Source of the DNA: Pyxicephalus adspersus
Taxonomy: Eukaryota > Chordata > Amphibia > Anura > Pyxicephalidae
Assembly: GCF_032062135.1 (NCBI RefSeq)
Contig: NC_092858.1
Span: 161,792,106 to 161,856,105 of the forward strand
Reading direction: 5' to 3'
Length of the DNA: 64,000 bases
Shown one piece after another: positions 1 through 11,303 of this stretch (position 1 is its first letter; each line of letters begins with the position of its first letter). A program made the position numbers and the translations under genes. The notes below the pieces were generated by a model, which saw only the letters and a list, made by a program, of their open reading frames with translations, did no database searches and was not told the DNA's origin.

Positions 1-528
1 CTCCCCACAGGTGCAAGAAAGCTGCATGTACATACAAGCTCTAAAATGTTAGTAATATATTTGACATTTTCTCTGTTTGCTGCTTGTCAGTGCACCTGTG
101 TGATCAGCTGATTATCCTGAATAAATGGGTATTTTTAAGCACACCTGTCATTTGCAAATTTAACCATTTAATAGCAAGAAATACTATGGTTATGCATGGA
201 TAATATTCAACTAACTAGAAGGGGTGGTAGCTCTTTGCCATTGAGCTTTTTCCAAGGTTTCGAAACTTGATTATGTTTTTTTTTGGCAACAAAATTCTTC
301 ATCATGAGCACTTGTTCAAGAAATAATGTGAGGTAAAGATTGACAACTCTGGATAATCAAAACAACCCTGGAGTCATGTAAAAAAATGGGATAATAGTGA
401 ACATTTGGTCTTCGTCCAAATTGTGTCTACAACATAAGGTGATATGAAGTATTAAGGTGTTCCAGAATAGGGTATTATAGGGAGTATGCTGATGGAACCT
501 GCCTTATTTAATCCCTAGATATCAAAGA

Positions 529-741
529 CAGTGTTTATTGACCATTTTTACATGAGGAACCACTTAAAATGACTTTCTGGTCATCAGAAAACTCCTGCTA
601 TAATTACAATACCCACAGCTCACAGTACATTGGCATGGTTGTCAGTCAGAAGAATGCTTCTTACATTGCTGGCCAATGAGATTGTATCAATATCAATGAA
701 GGAACCCTAGGGTTTCATAGAATCCTGGTTGGGAAACACTG
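529..741. mobile_element. hAT-like MITE, family 1, copy 1
   Basis: Terminal inverted repeats CAGTGTTTATTGACC and (reverse complement of GGTTGGGAAACACTG) CAGTGTTTCCCAACC. The right flank atctaggg fits the NTNTAGAN preference of hAT insertions, but the left flank is only partly similar. Internal sequence includes the GGTTGTCAGTCAGAAGAATG segment shared with the other copies. Confidence 0.65.
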
Positions 742-1190
742 ATCTAGGGTCTGGTGTTTGCTTTTGACCCATGGTGTGTTATCATTACAAAACTGGAGCT
801 CTCTAAGGCTCTCAAAATACCGGTTCTGGGTGTATATAGGTATAGTAGAGGATTTAAAAAAACGCCAAAATATTTCAAATCAATTATATCTATGTAAGGA
901 AAACAATCTACAAGTGAGGTAGATATGCATTAGGTGCTTTATCCAGAACTGACTGGCCTGACCCAGAAACTGACCATTTGATGCTTAAAGGAATCTGCAG
1001 AAACCTATTAAAAAATTAGACTGTAGGATCCTTGGTCTCAAAATTAATGCATCTGCAATTAAAAAAAATTGCACCAACTTAAATTGCATTTTTGTCAGGA
1101 TAAAGCTTTTCCTGTCCAAACAGAAAATTAGAACAAGACTACAGTAAGCCACTTAATATATCGCAAAGACCTGGCCTTCTGTTATAATGA

Positions 1191-1398
1191 GACTGATTTA
1201 ATAAAGCCCTCCAAGACTGGAGAAGATAAACCATCATGGAAGAACCTGAGTGATCCAGCAGTGAAATTGATTTTCTTATTTCTACTTTGTTATTTTTTGG
1301 CTAATGTTTTCAGTCCTGGATCGAATACATTCCAGGACTGCTGGATCACTTATTTTCTCTCATTATAGTCTGCAGTCTTGGAGCGCTTTATTAAATGT
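1191..1398. mobile_element. Palindromic MITE, family 7, copy 1
   Basis: Left ACTGATTTAATAAAGCCCTCC, GACTGGAGAAGATA, GATCCAGCAG; right GGACTGCTGGATCACTT and GCAGTCTTGGAGCGCTTTAT. The two halves fold on each other. It is the most diverged of four copies. Confidence 0.6.
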
Positions 1399-1429
1399 AT
1401 TAAATCATTGTGTACAATATAGCAAATAG

Positions 1430-1560
1430 TAAATATGTTTTGGTGAAATCCAAAAACCACATTTCAAGGGAAGAATCTTCTACCAACTGTAAAGCATAGT
1501 GGTGGAAAGGTTATGATCTGGGGTTATGATGCTCTTTAGAGCAGTTGGGAGTCATCTGTA
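1430..1560 (+). pseudogene. Tc1/mariner transposase scrap
   Basis: Reading from 1477 gives LLPTVKHSGGKVMIWG and then a stop at 1537. This matches the conserved LPTVKHGGGSVMVWGC region of Tc1-like transposases, about 40 residues upstream of the second catalytic aspartate in intact proteins. No flanking transposase frame or terminal repeats were found. Confidence 0.6.
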
Positions 1561-3867
1561 TTGGCATCAACATTTACTTGATGTGAATGTAAAGCCATGT
1601 ATCCTAAAACTAAACTTGAACTGGAAGTTTTTCTGTACACAAACCATCTGAAGCACACTAGAAAATCCATTTCAATTATCTAATGGATTTAACAAAATTC
1701 TTTAATAGTATCTTTAATGAACTAAAAGGAACAAAACAAAGAAAAATAAATTTGGATTTGCATAGACTTAAAGCTTTAAAAACAATCATACAGTGGCTGC
1801 TCCTATATTTGTATACCTAGAGGTTGCTTCCAGGTGATTTGATCCTTATGGCGTGGACAATGTTGGAGAGTAACCCTATGCTTCCTTCCAACAATGACAA
1901 CATTAGGAAATCTGTTTATGATCATAAGAACGTTTGGGGAAAAAACATAAACTTTTTGCTTTGTTTCCTTTTAGCCCATATGTGTGCCTTTCGTTTGGCC
2001 ACACAACTTATGACAAGTTTACCATCTGTCATCGCTCCCTTTACATCCTGCCCATTGTCATGCAACACTCTGCCAAAACTTGAAACATCTTTATATAAAT
2101 CAGAGATGATGGACTGTTATGCTAAATATCAGCTGCCAGCAGCAATAATCAAAATAAAAAAAAAAGTCCAACACACACCAAATCACTCAGAATTTAAAGC
2201 CAACATACACATTATTAATCTAACATATGCTAATGATACAGCAGCAGACAGCTGCTCATCACATGACTCTAACGGTGAATCACACACTGCGAAAAACAAT
2301 ACAATATTATTATTAACACACCAACAATGTCTGTGGTATAGGAAGTTTGCATGGATATATTCTTTGTTTTAGTGGGTGGCTGTATGCTAAATATTGTCCA
2401 TTACCTAAATATTTGGGAATTAGTTTTTTCTTTCTGTTTCCAAACAATATTATTTCCATGCAACATGTGGGAAAAACTAAAGCACTGCACAGATTTTGAA
2501 GTGAACTGGACTATGGGCATTAAAGTATTACCATATTATGAACAACAGGAAGTAAAAGCACTTTAAAACAAATGCTCATTCACCTTTGTAGCTATATGCG
2601 CTGTGGAGAAGTTGATGATCACAGAAGCATAGAAGTCACAGCTCCTATACTCTTTATTTTCTAGGTAGAATTTGGGCTGCTTGCCACCCTTTTAATGTAA
2701 CAACAGCACTATGATTTGTATAAAACATGTGAAATCTAACTTTTGAGTTTCTGTTGTGTTTTTAGGATGAATTATATCATAGTACCTACACCTACAAAGG
2801 TCAGTGATGGCTTAGGCCCATTTCACACTTGTTGTAAACCGCAGTGTTGTACCACATGTTTAACCATTCAACAGTATGAGATCAAATGAGAACCATTTGC
2901 ATGCAGTTGCATCTGCGTTGAGGTTGTGGTGGGGTTGCTGGTGGTGGGGCATGGCTTGTGAAAGCGGCACCTCTTTAGGAAGAACCACACCACAAATGCA
3001 AGAGCAATGCATACCAAACCTGTTGACCTACAGTGCAGTGTGCCATTCTTGGAGGCATAGCAATAGTTTGCAATGTGCCTTGGAATAACTAACTGTGCCA
3101 GTTTCCGACTGAAGTCTAAAAGGGACTTTAATTTAAAGGTCTTTACCAGTTTGTTTAAAATATTTAAAATATATGATCTCCAAAGTCTAGGCACAGGTGC
3201 ACTTTTACTTTATTATTTATATGATTTTAAACCCTTCATTGTTTATGCTCAGTTCTCCAGTCAGCTGCAGTTTTCTAAATGCAATAAGTGGAAACCAAAT
3301 CCTATCTAAACTCATGCCTAACAGCAAATTAGCACATGGGCTGCTAGTAGGGATTTATGAAGTATAGGTGATCTCCTCTAAGGCCCTCACATCACTATCA
3401 AAAGACTGCACATATTGTTCAAGATATGTTGAAAATACATACTAGAAATGATGGTTACAGACTGTGAATGCTCTTGGCTTGAGACTGGAGACATGCTGCA
3501 GAAGACATTGATTGGCTAAGGACATGTGGTTAGTAGGGATCACTGCTACTACCCCTTTTTTATTAAATGCTCTGAGCTCTTAGTACAGATTGATAGGGCC
3601 TAAGGCCACTGAATGTGGCCCCATGCTGCAAGTTGAGCACCAGGAAGTTAGGAACTTTATGGATGTTTGGTGGGTCAACACATATTTAGGGAAACTGACA
3701 ACTTTTTAAAGGGATGAAACATGAGATTATGTGCATGTATTGATGGGAAGTATTTAAAAATTCTATTTTATGATTTTGCTCAGACATTCTTTAAAGCGGG
3801 ACTCCAGCCTTTCCTTGCACAGACTGGTTTTTGTATTGAATCTGCTTACTCTAATTTTACTCTAATA
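1561..3867. other. Intergenic, no gene seen
   Basis: AT-rich. The longest frame (1824-2372) shows no domain, no codon regularity and no splice context. A stretch near 2810-3060 (AGGCCCATTTCACACTTG, GTGGTGGGGTTGCTGG) may be a decayed MITE but has no clear partner arm. Confidence 0.6.
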
Positions 3868-3937
3868 GATTCTCATCCTATATCGGCCCTGAGACGATTA
3901 TGGGGCGAGAATTGTTGGACATGTGTACGTAGCTTTA
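3868..3937 (-). mobile_element. Fold-back MITE, family 9, end fragment
   Basis: The reverse complement reads TAAAGCTACGTACACATGTC, then ATAATCGTCTCAGGGCCGAT and GGATGAGAATCT, aligning with the left 70 bp of the element at 55451. Confidence 0.65.
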
Positions 3938-3959
3938 GGCCCATTCACTGACACCTTAC

Positions 3960-4560
3960 CCCCGACATCTTAATTCTTGTAAACACACCACTCCTCCAAA
4001 TAGGATTAAATGACACTAATCAGCTGTTTATTACCAAAAACAAATATTTTATTAACCTAACATAACATCATTTTAACTTAAACCCCACCACCGTAGTCAC
4101 ATGACAAACATTTTCCAACTTTGTCCCAGGCTGCAAGTCCCGATAGCATTCTCCACCACCAAACAAAACCATGTTGGGGGGGGAGATACTTCCTATTAAA
4201 TTATTCATGTTCCCAGCTGCTTTTACATTGCCTTGGGAATGGTAATCTTCACCAGAAGCCCCCACACACCCAAGTGTTAAATCACCACCTCCTAATTCCT
4301 TTATTTGGGTACCATACCTATGATGGGTCTCCACACTGATAAACACCAGGCCCCCATTACCACCTCCAAAGACCTCATGTCGCCACCACCTAGAAACAAA
4401 GCCCCCACCAATTACCACCCATGCATAGGGAAGGGCGGGCGGTAAATTCATTCCCATCACTACCACACTAAAACAGATCCTCACTTCCTGTTCCTTCTTC
4501 CATTTCACTCCTTGCTTACTCCACCTTTTTAAACCTACCACTGATCCTTACCATCTAACC
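3960..4560. other. C/A-rich, strand-asymmetric block, unassigned
   Basis: CCACC-rich plus strand preceded by an AT-rich interval (about 4020-4080). Its layout and the CTGCAAGTCC segment near 4131 resemble CTTTCTTACTGGTTGCAGGTCC in the 53380-54240 block. A 157-codon minus-strand frame here has no recognisable domain and is treated as a compositional artefact. Confidence 0.3.
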
Positions 4561-4789
4561 TGACCCTGATCCTCAAACAAATCCTTGATACTCTTTCACC
4601 TCTTCTAGTCATGCCGGCCCTCCAGCTATTCTCCTTTGACACTGAGTTGCCTTTATGTCTCACTTTATCAGCACGCATTGCAGAGAGAAGCACAAGCCAA
4701 ATGATGATATCACTGGGTCCAACATAAGGAATATAATGCAAACAGATGTTGGTGATGAGAGAAAGAAATAACCAGGAAGACAAAACATA

Positions 4790-5240
4790 AGCAGATTTAA
4801 AAAGGAAAAATAATTAAAAATGAAAAATTGCAAGCAGGCAGGTACTTTATTGCAGGAAAAAGAAATGTAATGTGTCTTCTGCAATTAAATAAACTTACCT
4901 GTTTGTTTTCAATTTTTTAGGTACCTTCACCTCTCTTCACTCCGTTACCGTTTCGGACACCTTCACCTGGCCGTCCTCCAGGTTTGGAATCTTCAGCCAC
5001 CTTGATTGAGCAAGCAGCAATGACGTAACTCCTGCAAACGTTTGCAGGAGTTCATTCATTCCTGAGAGACAGGTATGTTAGGATTGTACACTGAGCTGTG
5101 CATGTGCAACTCACTGCTCATTAGAGAAGATTGTGAACAAGTAAGTTTGTTTTACTGCAAAAGAAACACAGCCTGTCCCTTCTGCAACAAAGACCCTGCC
5201 TGCTTTTTTATTTTTAGATTCCCCTTTAACTTTACCTCTA
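4790..5240. mobile_element. Fold-back MITE, family 8, with central palindrome and subterminal hairpins
   Basis: Arms AAGCAGGCAGGTACTTTATT (about 4832-4851) and the inverted AGACCCTGCCTGCTT (5191-5205). Each arm contains its own small hairpin (4843-4890; about 5150-5192). The centre is an exact 26-bp palindrome at 5027-5052. The outer boundaries are approximate because both ends run into A/T-rich sequence. Confidence 0.6.
5027..5052. repeat. Exact 26-bp palindrome
   Basis: AACTCCTGCAAAC followed directly by its reverse complement, with no spacer. It sits at the middle of the fold-back element at 4790-5240. Confidence 0.9.
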
Positions 5241-5949
5241 AAAATCATATGGCAGGTAGAAAGGTTCACATATACTATATGTACCCTAACGGTGTGTTTA
5301 GCTGTTTTTCTAGGTGTCTGCAACTCTCTTTTGGGTCACCAGATTTTCTTAGGTATCCATTTTTAGTATTTTTTTGGATATCCAGAACAGTAAACCTTCT
5401 GTGGTCCTCTTCTTGTTGGGACTCTTGGGATTCAGACTCCGGCAGCTCAGACTGTTAACTGAATTCTTCAAGATTCCCCTAAGTGGATTTGTCACGTCAT
5501 TTACTTTGAAAATACAAAAGATTTGAGCTGCAGCCTTCTGGAGAGAATCCTTCTTTAATTTACCATGCAAGAAATAATGAGCTGCTGACGTTTGTCTCCT
5601 AATTGTTTTCTTACACTCTGTAAACAGAATCCTCATCTCTTCTTGGGGGAAATTCAAAACTCCAAGCTGCTGTCTCAGCAGAAAAAACCTTCGTCTGGGC
5701 CAAGTACTGCTTTATACAAACATTATGGATTTTTTTTCATTGCCAGAGGTCTAATCACTGTGCAATATGGTCCTGTTTATTTAAACATTTAAGCACTGTC
5801 CAAGTGGAGCGATAAAGCAATCAGCATCAGGAAGTTTCCCAAGGATGTTAAATATCAAGCATGCAACAGACCTGCAACTTGGGGGTCTGAGCGTAATATT
5901 AAAGTTATGGCAGGATGACTTTACGGTTTAAATATCCAAGAACTAAATG

Positions 5950-6446
5950 CATATACAGGTGACAGCTTTTAGAATTCTGAATGCATGCTAGGTTGAAAGG
6001 ATGGTTTCAGTATTCTGATGGCATGGGATGCAAAGATGCCAGGGTTCAGGGTTGGGAATGCTTATAAGAATAAATAAACACCAATGTGTAGCATTCTGAA
6101 TTCAAAAATGCCATCTTTAGGAATTGGTAATGTACATAGATTTATAAGCATGTCAGTGTTTAGGATTCTGAATACATTCAGGGAAACAAGTATGTCAGCT
6201 TTTTAGTTTCTGAATGAATGTGGGGATGTGGAAATGCCATCTTTAAAATTCTTGATCTACATAGGAATTCAAGGATGTCACCCTTCACGATTGGTAATGC
6301 AAAAAGTTTACAAAGTTGCCAGCTTCCTGGTTCCTGAATGCACATGGGTACACAAGAATGCCATATTTTAGGATCCTGAATATACATAGGAATTCAAAGA
6401 TGTCAGATTTCAGGACTGGTAATACACATTGGAAATACAGATTATT
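5950..6446. repeat. Degenerate 42-bp minisatellite
   Basis: Units starting ATGCCATCTTTAGGAATTGG, ATGTCAGTGTTTAGGATTCT, ATGTCAGCTTTTTAGTTTCT, ATGCCATCTTTAAAATTCTT, ATGTCACCCTTCACGATTGG, TTGCCAGCTTCCTGGTTCCT, ATGCCATATTTTAGGATCCT and ATGTCAGATTTCAGGACTGG recur every 41-42 bp from about 6109 to 6430, with weaker copies to the left. Confidence 0.75.
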
Positions 6447-9400
6447 CACTAATTGTGATTTTACGGTCATTATGTTGCTTTGTTTAAAAGATGTACATTG
6501 GCAATCCATGCAAAGAAAGGAAAACTAATTTGTTTATGCAGCTAAACTATTTGCATTGGAAAGATAACATTGCAGAAAAATCTTCTGCATCTACACCTTT
6601 TGGTGTGTCCAATGCCTGGACCTTCGCCATGCACTGTTTTCTTCTTCTGGCCCAGTGTACTGCTGTGATATAAAGGCCACTGTTTACTTTTTTAAAAAGC
6701 ATTGTTTTGCAGAAAAAAAAATCTATGCAATACATTTTTCGAAACAAACTTTACAAAAAAATACACAGAATTTTAAAGTTCAACAGTTTGGGGAACATGA
6801 TGTAAAGAACAGCATACAAAGTACACTAGTATGACACAATTGGTGTATAGCAACGTATGCATATTGGAATGTTTTTGAGTATGCAATTTACAGCCTACAG
6901 AATACAACAGTCTAGGCTATGTAATGTTAAGCACAACTTACAAAATGCAGTGATCTGTTTTATTGTATGTATTATTCAAAACAACAACATTCATCGGTCT
7001 GTTGTATATAATGTGAATATAACATATTATGCCATATACAATTATTTTGTATAGAGCCCAGCATTCCAGAGAAGGTAATGTAGAGCACAATCTATAGAGT
7101 GTAGCAGCATTTTGAGCAGAGAGGAAGGCAGTAAAGAAATGTTCAGACTAGCGATAAGTTTGTGGCGTAGTTATTGCCTCCACATTCCAGTAAACTGCTG
7201 CCAAAGGGGATACACTTTATGTACCTTCTACCATAGTCAGATCCCTAGAGAATAATGGGGGTACCGCTCACTGACACCTCTTTAAGGACCTGCGTTGTGT
7301 TATGAGTGACTGAAAGGCTGACAAGATGCCCCATGGGGATGGTTGATCCCGCTGTAGGTCTCCACCTGCCTCAAGGACAATGCCATGTGCAGTATGTTGT
7401 GCAGAGAGCAGTTGTTCGGATAGAGTAACCTAAAGCACAACATGAAAAGCTGGCTTTGGCTGGAATAGGCAATGAACAGTAGGTTGCAGTCCAGTGGAGT
7501 ATATAATATATACAAAAAGTGCGCTCAATGGCAAGGTTTTCACTTTAATATAACTACAATGTTTGATGATAACAAGTGCTTTAGAAGTACTGGATGATTT
7601 GGTAAAATACCATATGAAGAATTTCCACTGATAACATGCCATAATCCCCTTTGTGAATTAGCCAATGTGAGATTTCTTCAGAGATACCATAATACCTCCT
7701 AGTAAAGTTCACAACACATGGGGTAAAGTTTTGTGAATTGACCTCAGGACTGCAAAGCTTTTGATATTGTAGAACTGATTGTGACAAGTGTGCTCTTCAA
7801 ATTGAAATGCATTCAGTATGTAACCGATTTCTTTGAACTTGCTCTTAAGGGCCATTTGTTGTGTAAACACAATTAAAATTAAAACTTCCTCTTGAGTAGT
7901 GGATGGCTGATTATGTAACTGCTACATTTAATTCAACATCAATTTAACTTCAAAGGGACGCCATATACGCCTGTTAATCAGGGCTGAACTATGCTCTGGT
8001 GTTGCTTCAAGCACAATGCATACACACTGCCTAAAGGAGGTGATTTTGTAAAGTTTTAACCCAAACCACCAAATCAACATCTGGCAAAACTAAACTCTAA
8101 AGCATAAAAGTTATAAAGCCTTGCTATCTTCATTTTTTTATTTTTTGTGTGCTCTGTATATGGCACAAATGTATATCGTACAATATGTATGGCAGTATGT
8201 ACATTGGACTCATCCCTGACATCAGATCGCACAGCAGGCCAAACTGTTTGAGCATTTTGCCATTGCATTTGTGGTGGCAGTGAGATTCTTTCTCCAGATG
8301 AGAAAAAGCAACTGTACAGCCAGAAGCAACATGCAGCTTCCAGGAATTGTGCCGCAAACCCACTGCAACAACATGACCAGGTTATCTTAAAAGCCGCCAT
8401 CCCCTTTTAGCTTACTCCATAAACCACAGCTGCCCAGCGACTCCCTCCACCTTTTTCCAAAAAGCGCACTTATTTTTATTTACTATAAATATATATATAT
8501 ATTATATATTTCTGCATATTAGTCCAACATTGCTATTGAAAATTATTGAGATGACGGTATATAAGGGATTATAAATTAAATATTTGAATTTATTGATTTG
8601 GTTTAGAGACACATTTTGGTATTGCTTGGAAGAAAAGGAAAAAAAGAAAGAAAAGTCAAAATGTATTAAAGCTCTATAACAATTTACACATCCTAAAGGT
8701 TTAGTTTCTGTTAATGCAATGGGTAGCAATGCACAAGTCAGGCATTGGTGTGCTAGGTTGCCACTCATTGTTAATGACCCCCCAGATGGGCAATACCAAC
8801 ACACTGGAATTCAGTGTGTAGCAACGCACTGCCACGGATCACTGCTGCATTTTTAAAACCTCAGCATGTACTATATTTCTGTATTATTTAGTACACCAGG
8901 TTGCTCATTCAAATGGATGGCCTGCAAAACCCAATGCACGACAACGTGCACGCCAGTGTGATTGCATTTTGTAAGATGCGGCACATGGCCTCAGCAGGAA
9001 TTGACTCCCAAATGTGAAGGCAAAAAATTTGGATTCAGTGGAGAAGGTAATTATTAAATCATAGGATGTGTATGTATTGAAAGTATTGCACTATAATTAT
9101 AATATATATTTTTTTCTCTTTATGACCTTTTTTTCTTTCTTTTTTTTTGTGCTGCTATTAGGTTAATGATTATAATACTACACTGTTTATAAACTGCAGG
9201 AATGTAGCCAGTAAGTAAAATGCAGTGTTGCAAGGTTTGTTTAGGATTCAGCATGAGTAGAGTACACAGAGGACATTTACCTTGGCTGACAACTTTCACA
9301 CATATTGTAAAACAGTGTAGCATATCTCAAAAGTTCAATATAGTAAGAAAAGGTGAACCTCTCTGTAAGATCTACCGGTATATATGGGTTTGTAGTCTTA

Positions 9401-11083
9401 TGATCTGTTAAAGGGCACGTACAGGTTCTCAGTTAAACCCTGGAACAAATATACAGTCTCCTATGCTTGTCCCACTCTTGTGCCTTGGTGGTGCAAGGTG
9501 AGGACTGGCAATCTTTAGCTTGGGGGTAAAATACATTGTAGTGACTATTTCATGGCAAAGAAAGATTTATATTGAAAATGTACTATATAAAATGTACCAT
9601 ATAGTGATATTGATTAGGTTTCACTTAAGATTATAGTTCATTACAACATAATTCCAGGATAATTTTTTATTCTTAATAAACCGAAGACTGGTATAAATTT
9701 TTTAGGGTTACATCTGCCAGTTATACACAACCAAAAAGAACCCATTTAAATGATTTCGAAGGCACTAATTATAAAGCATACCAAACATTTTTCAAATTAA
9801 ACATTTATTTTTTTTTATATATATTTAAAAATTTTGAGATATGTTGATTGTAGCCGAAACATAATTTATACATTCAACCTTACACAGTATTCAACACGTT
9901 TTGCAACATAAGCTTCCTCAGGACTGATGAGACTGGTATCATGTCTGCCAGATAATAAAATAAAAAATAGCTATGACCACTAGTGCAATCTTCCAAGACA
10001 GCAAATCCAAGGAGGACCAGACCAGGTGGTGCCGATATCCACCATCAACCCAATATCTCTTATATATAAACTTATTATATAATATTGATATTGAGTTGAG
10101 TTGGAGTCGGTGCTGGAAAATTTCCCATTTCTTGGAGCACAGGATTGAACATGGACTTGGTAGATATAAAACACCCTCCACATGTCAGAGACTGGAGGTC
10201 CAGCTCTGAGTGAAGTTTGAAGGGTCAAGTGTCATAACTAAGAGCCACCATCCCAACATATCCTATTATTCTGGCCCGAGGGGCAAATGCTCCCAAGCAC
10301 GGTCCTCTCTTGGATGTTGCAGTGTTAAATAAAGAAGCTTGGTGGTTTATAGGCTTTCAAGTTTACAACATCCATGAAATATTACAAAGTACCACTGTGA
10401 CAGTCAACAGCTGGAACAGAACAGGGCCAAGTATGTTTGAAGTGTTTTGTGTTATAGAGGTCTGTTAGTAGTGAAAGTGTGATTGATAAGACCCAACACT
10501 TTAATAAATATACCCCCTTTGTGTTGTGTTAAAAAAAATAGAGCCATGCCAGACCTACAGAGCTCATGTTCTTCTTTTGGTACTTCCTTCAAGGCCAAAG
10601 AGCCATAGAATATGCTTTAAACCTGTACAACCTATTATTTTCAGTGTAGACCCTTAAGTAAATAAAGCACGGGTATATTTCAGTTCCACTGGGATTTTTG
10701 TATGATAGTGTGGACCCATTTCAAGCAACCTGGACACCAACTGATGCAATGTCTAACCTCAAAAGAGCCTAACCTCCTTGAAATTGGCATAGTAATTTAC
10801 AAAGACAAACTGGCAGGCTTTAATTATGAAACAGATCATAGTGTCAGCCCATTCTTAGGTTAAACATTATTATATTGGCAGATATGTTTCACCCTGTCAA
10901 ATTAATTTTCAACACAGCTTTGTCAAAGTTGTCTTCAGAAGCTTGGGCTACTCATAAACAGAATCGAATCCACTGCTGCCCAAATCATTGGTGACGAAAG
11001 ACTACCTATTGTGAATGGAGAACTATGACCAAAGTCCAGTACATTCATTCTGTATGAATTGTATTACATGGTTCATTCATTGG
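6447..11083. other. Intergenic, no gene seen
   Basis: AT-rich with short diverged repeats such as GTAATG-TAAAGCACAA-type segments (about 6800-7470). At 9893-9922 the segment CAACACGTTTTGCAACATAA plus CTTCCTCAGGA resembles a common frog interspersed repeat. No frame with recognisable protein content. Confidence 0.6.
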
Positions 11084-11303
11084 GCATGATTTATTAAAAC
11101 TCTCCAAGGCTGGCGAGGATACGCTATCATCAGTGAAGCTGGGTGATACAGCAAACTTGGAACAGATTTCCTAAAGTCATTTACTATTTGTTAGCAAATG
11201 TTTTCAATCCTGGACCAGATCCATTCCAGGTTTGCTGGATCACCCAGCTTCATTGATGATAGTGTATCCTCCCCAGCCTTAGAGAGCTATAATAAATCAG
11301 GCC
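11084..11303. mobile_element. Palindromic MITE, family 7, copy 2 (full length)
   Basis: About 220 bp. Left arm GATTTATTAAAACTCTCCAA, GCTGGCGAGGATACGCTATC, GAAGCTGGGTGATACAGCA; right arm TTTGCTGGATCACCCAGCTT, ATGATAGTGTATCCTCCCCA, GAGAGCTATAATAAATCAGG. Arms are complementary along most of their length, with a short central spacer. Confidence 0.75.

Noticed and set aside
1824..2372. 182-codon plus-strand frame
   Set aside because: No recognisable domain, no splice context, and composition like the AT-rich surroundings.
4068..4541. 157-codon minus-strand frame rich in Gly
   Set aside because: Generated by the C/A-rich plus strand; no family recognised and it is more likely a compositional artefact.
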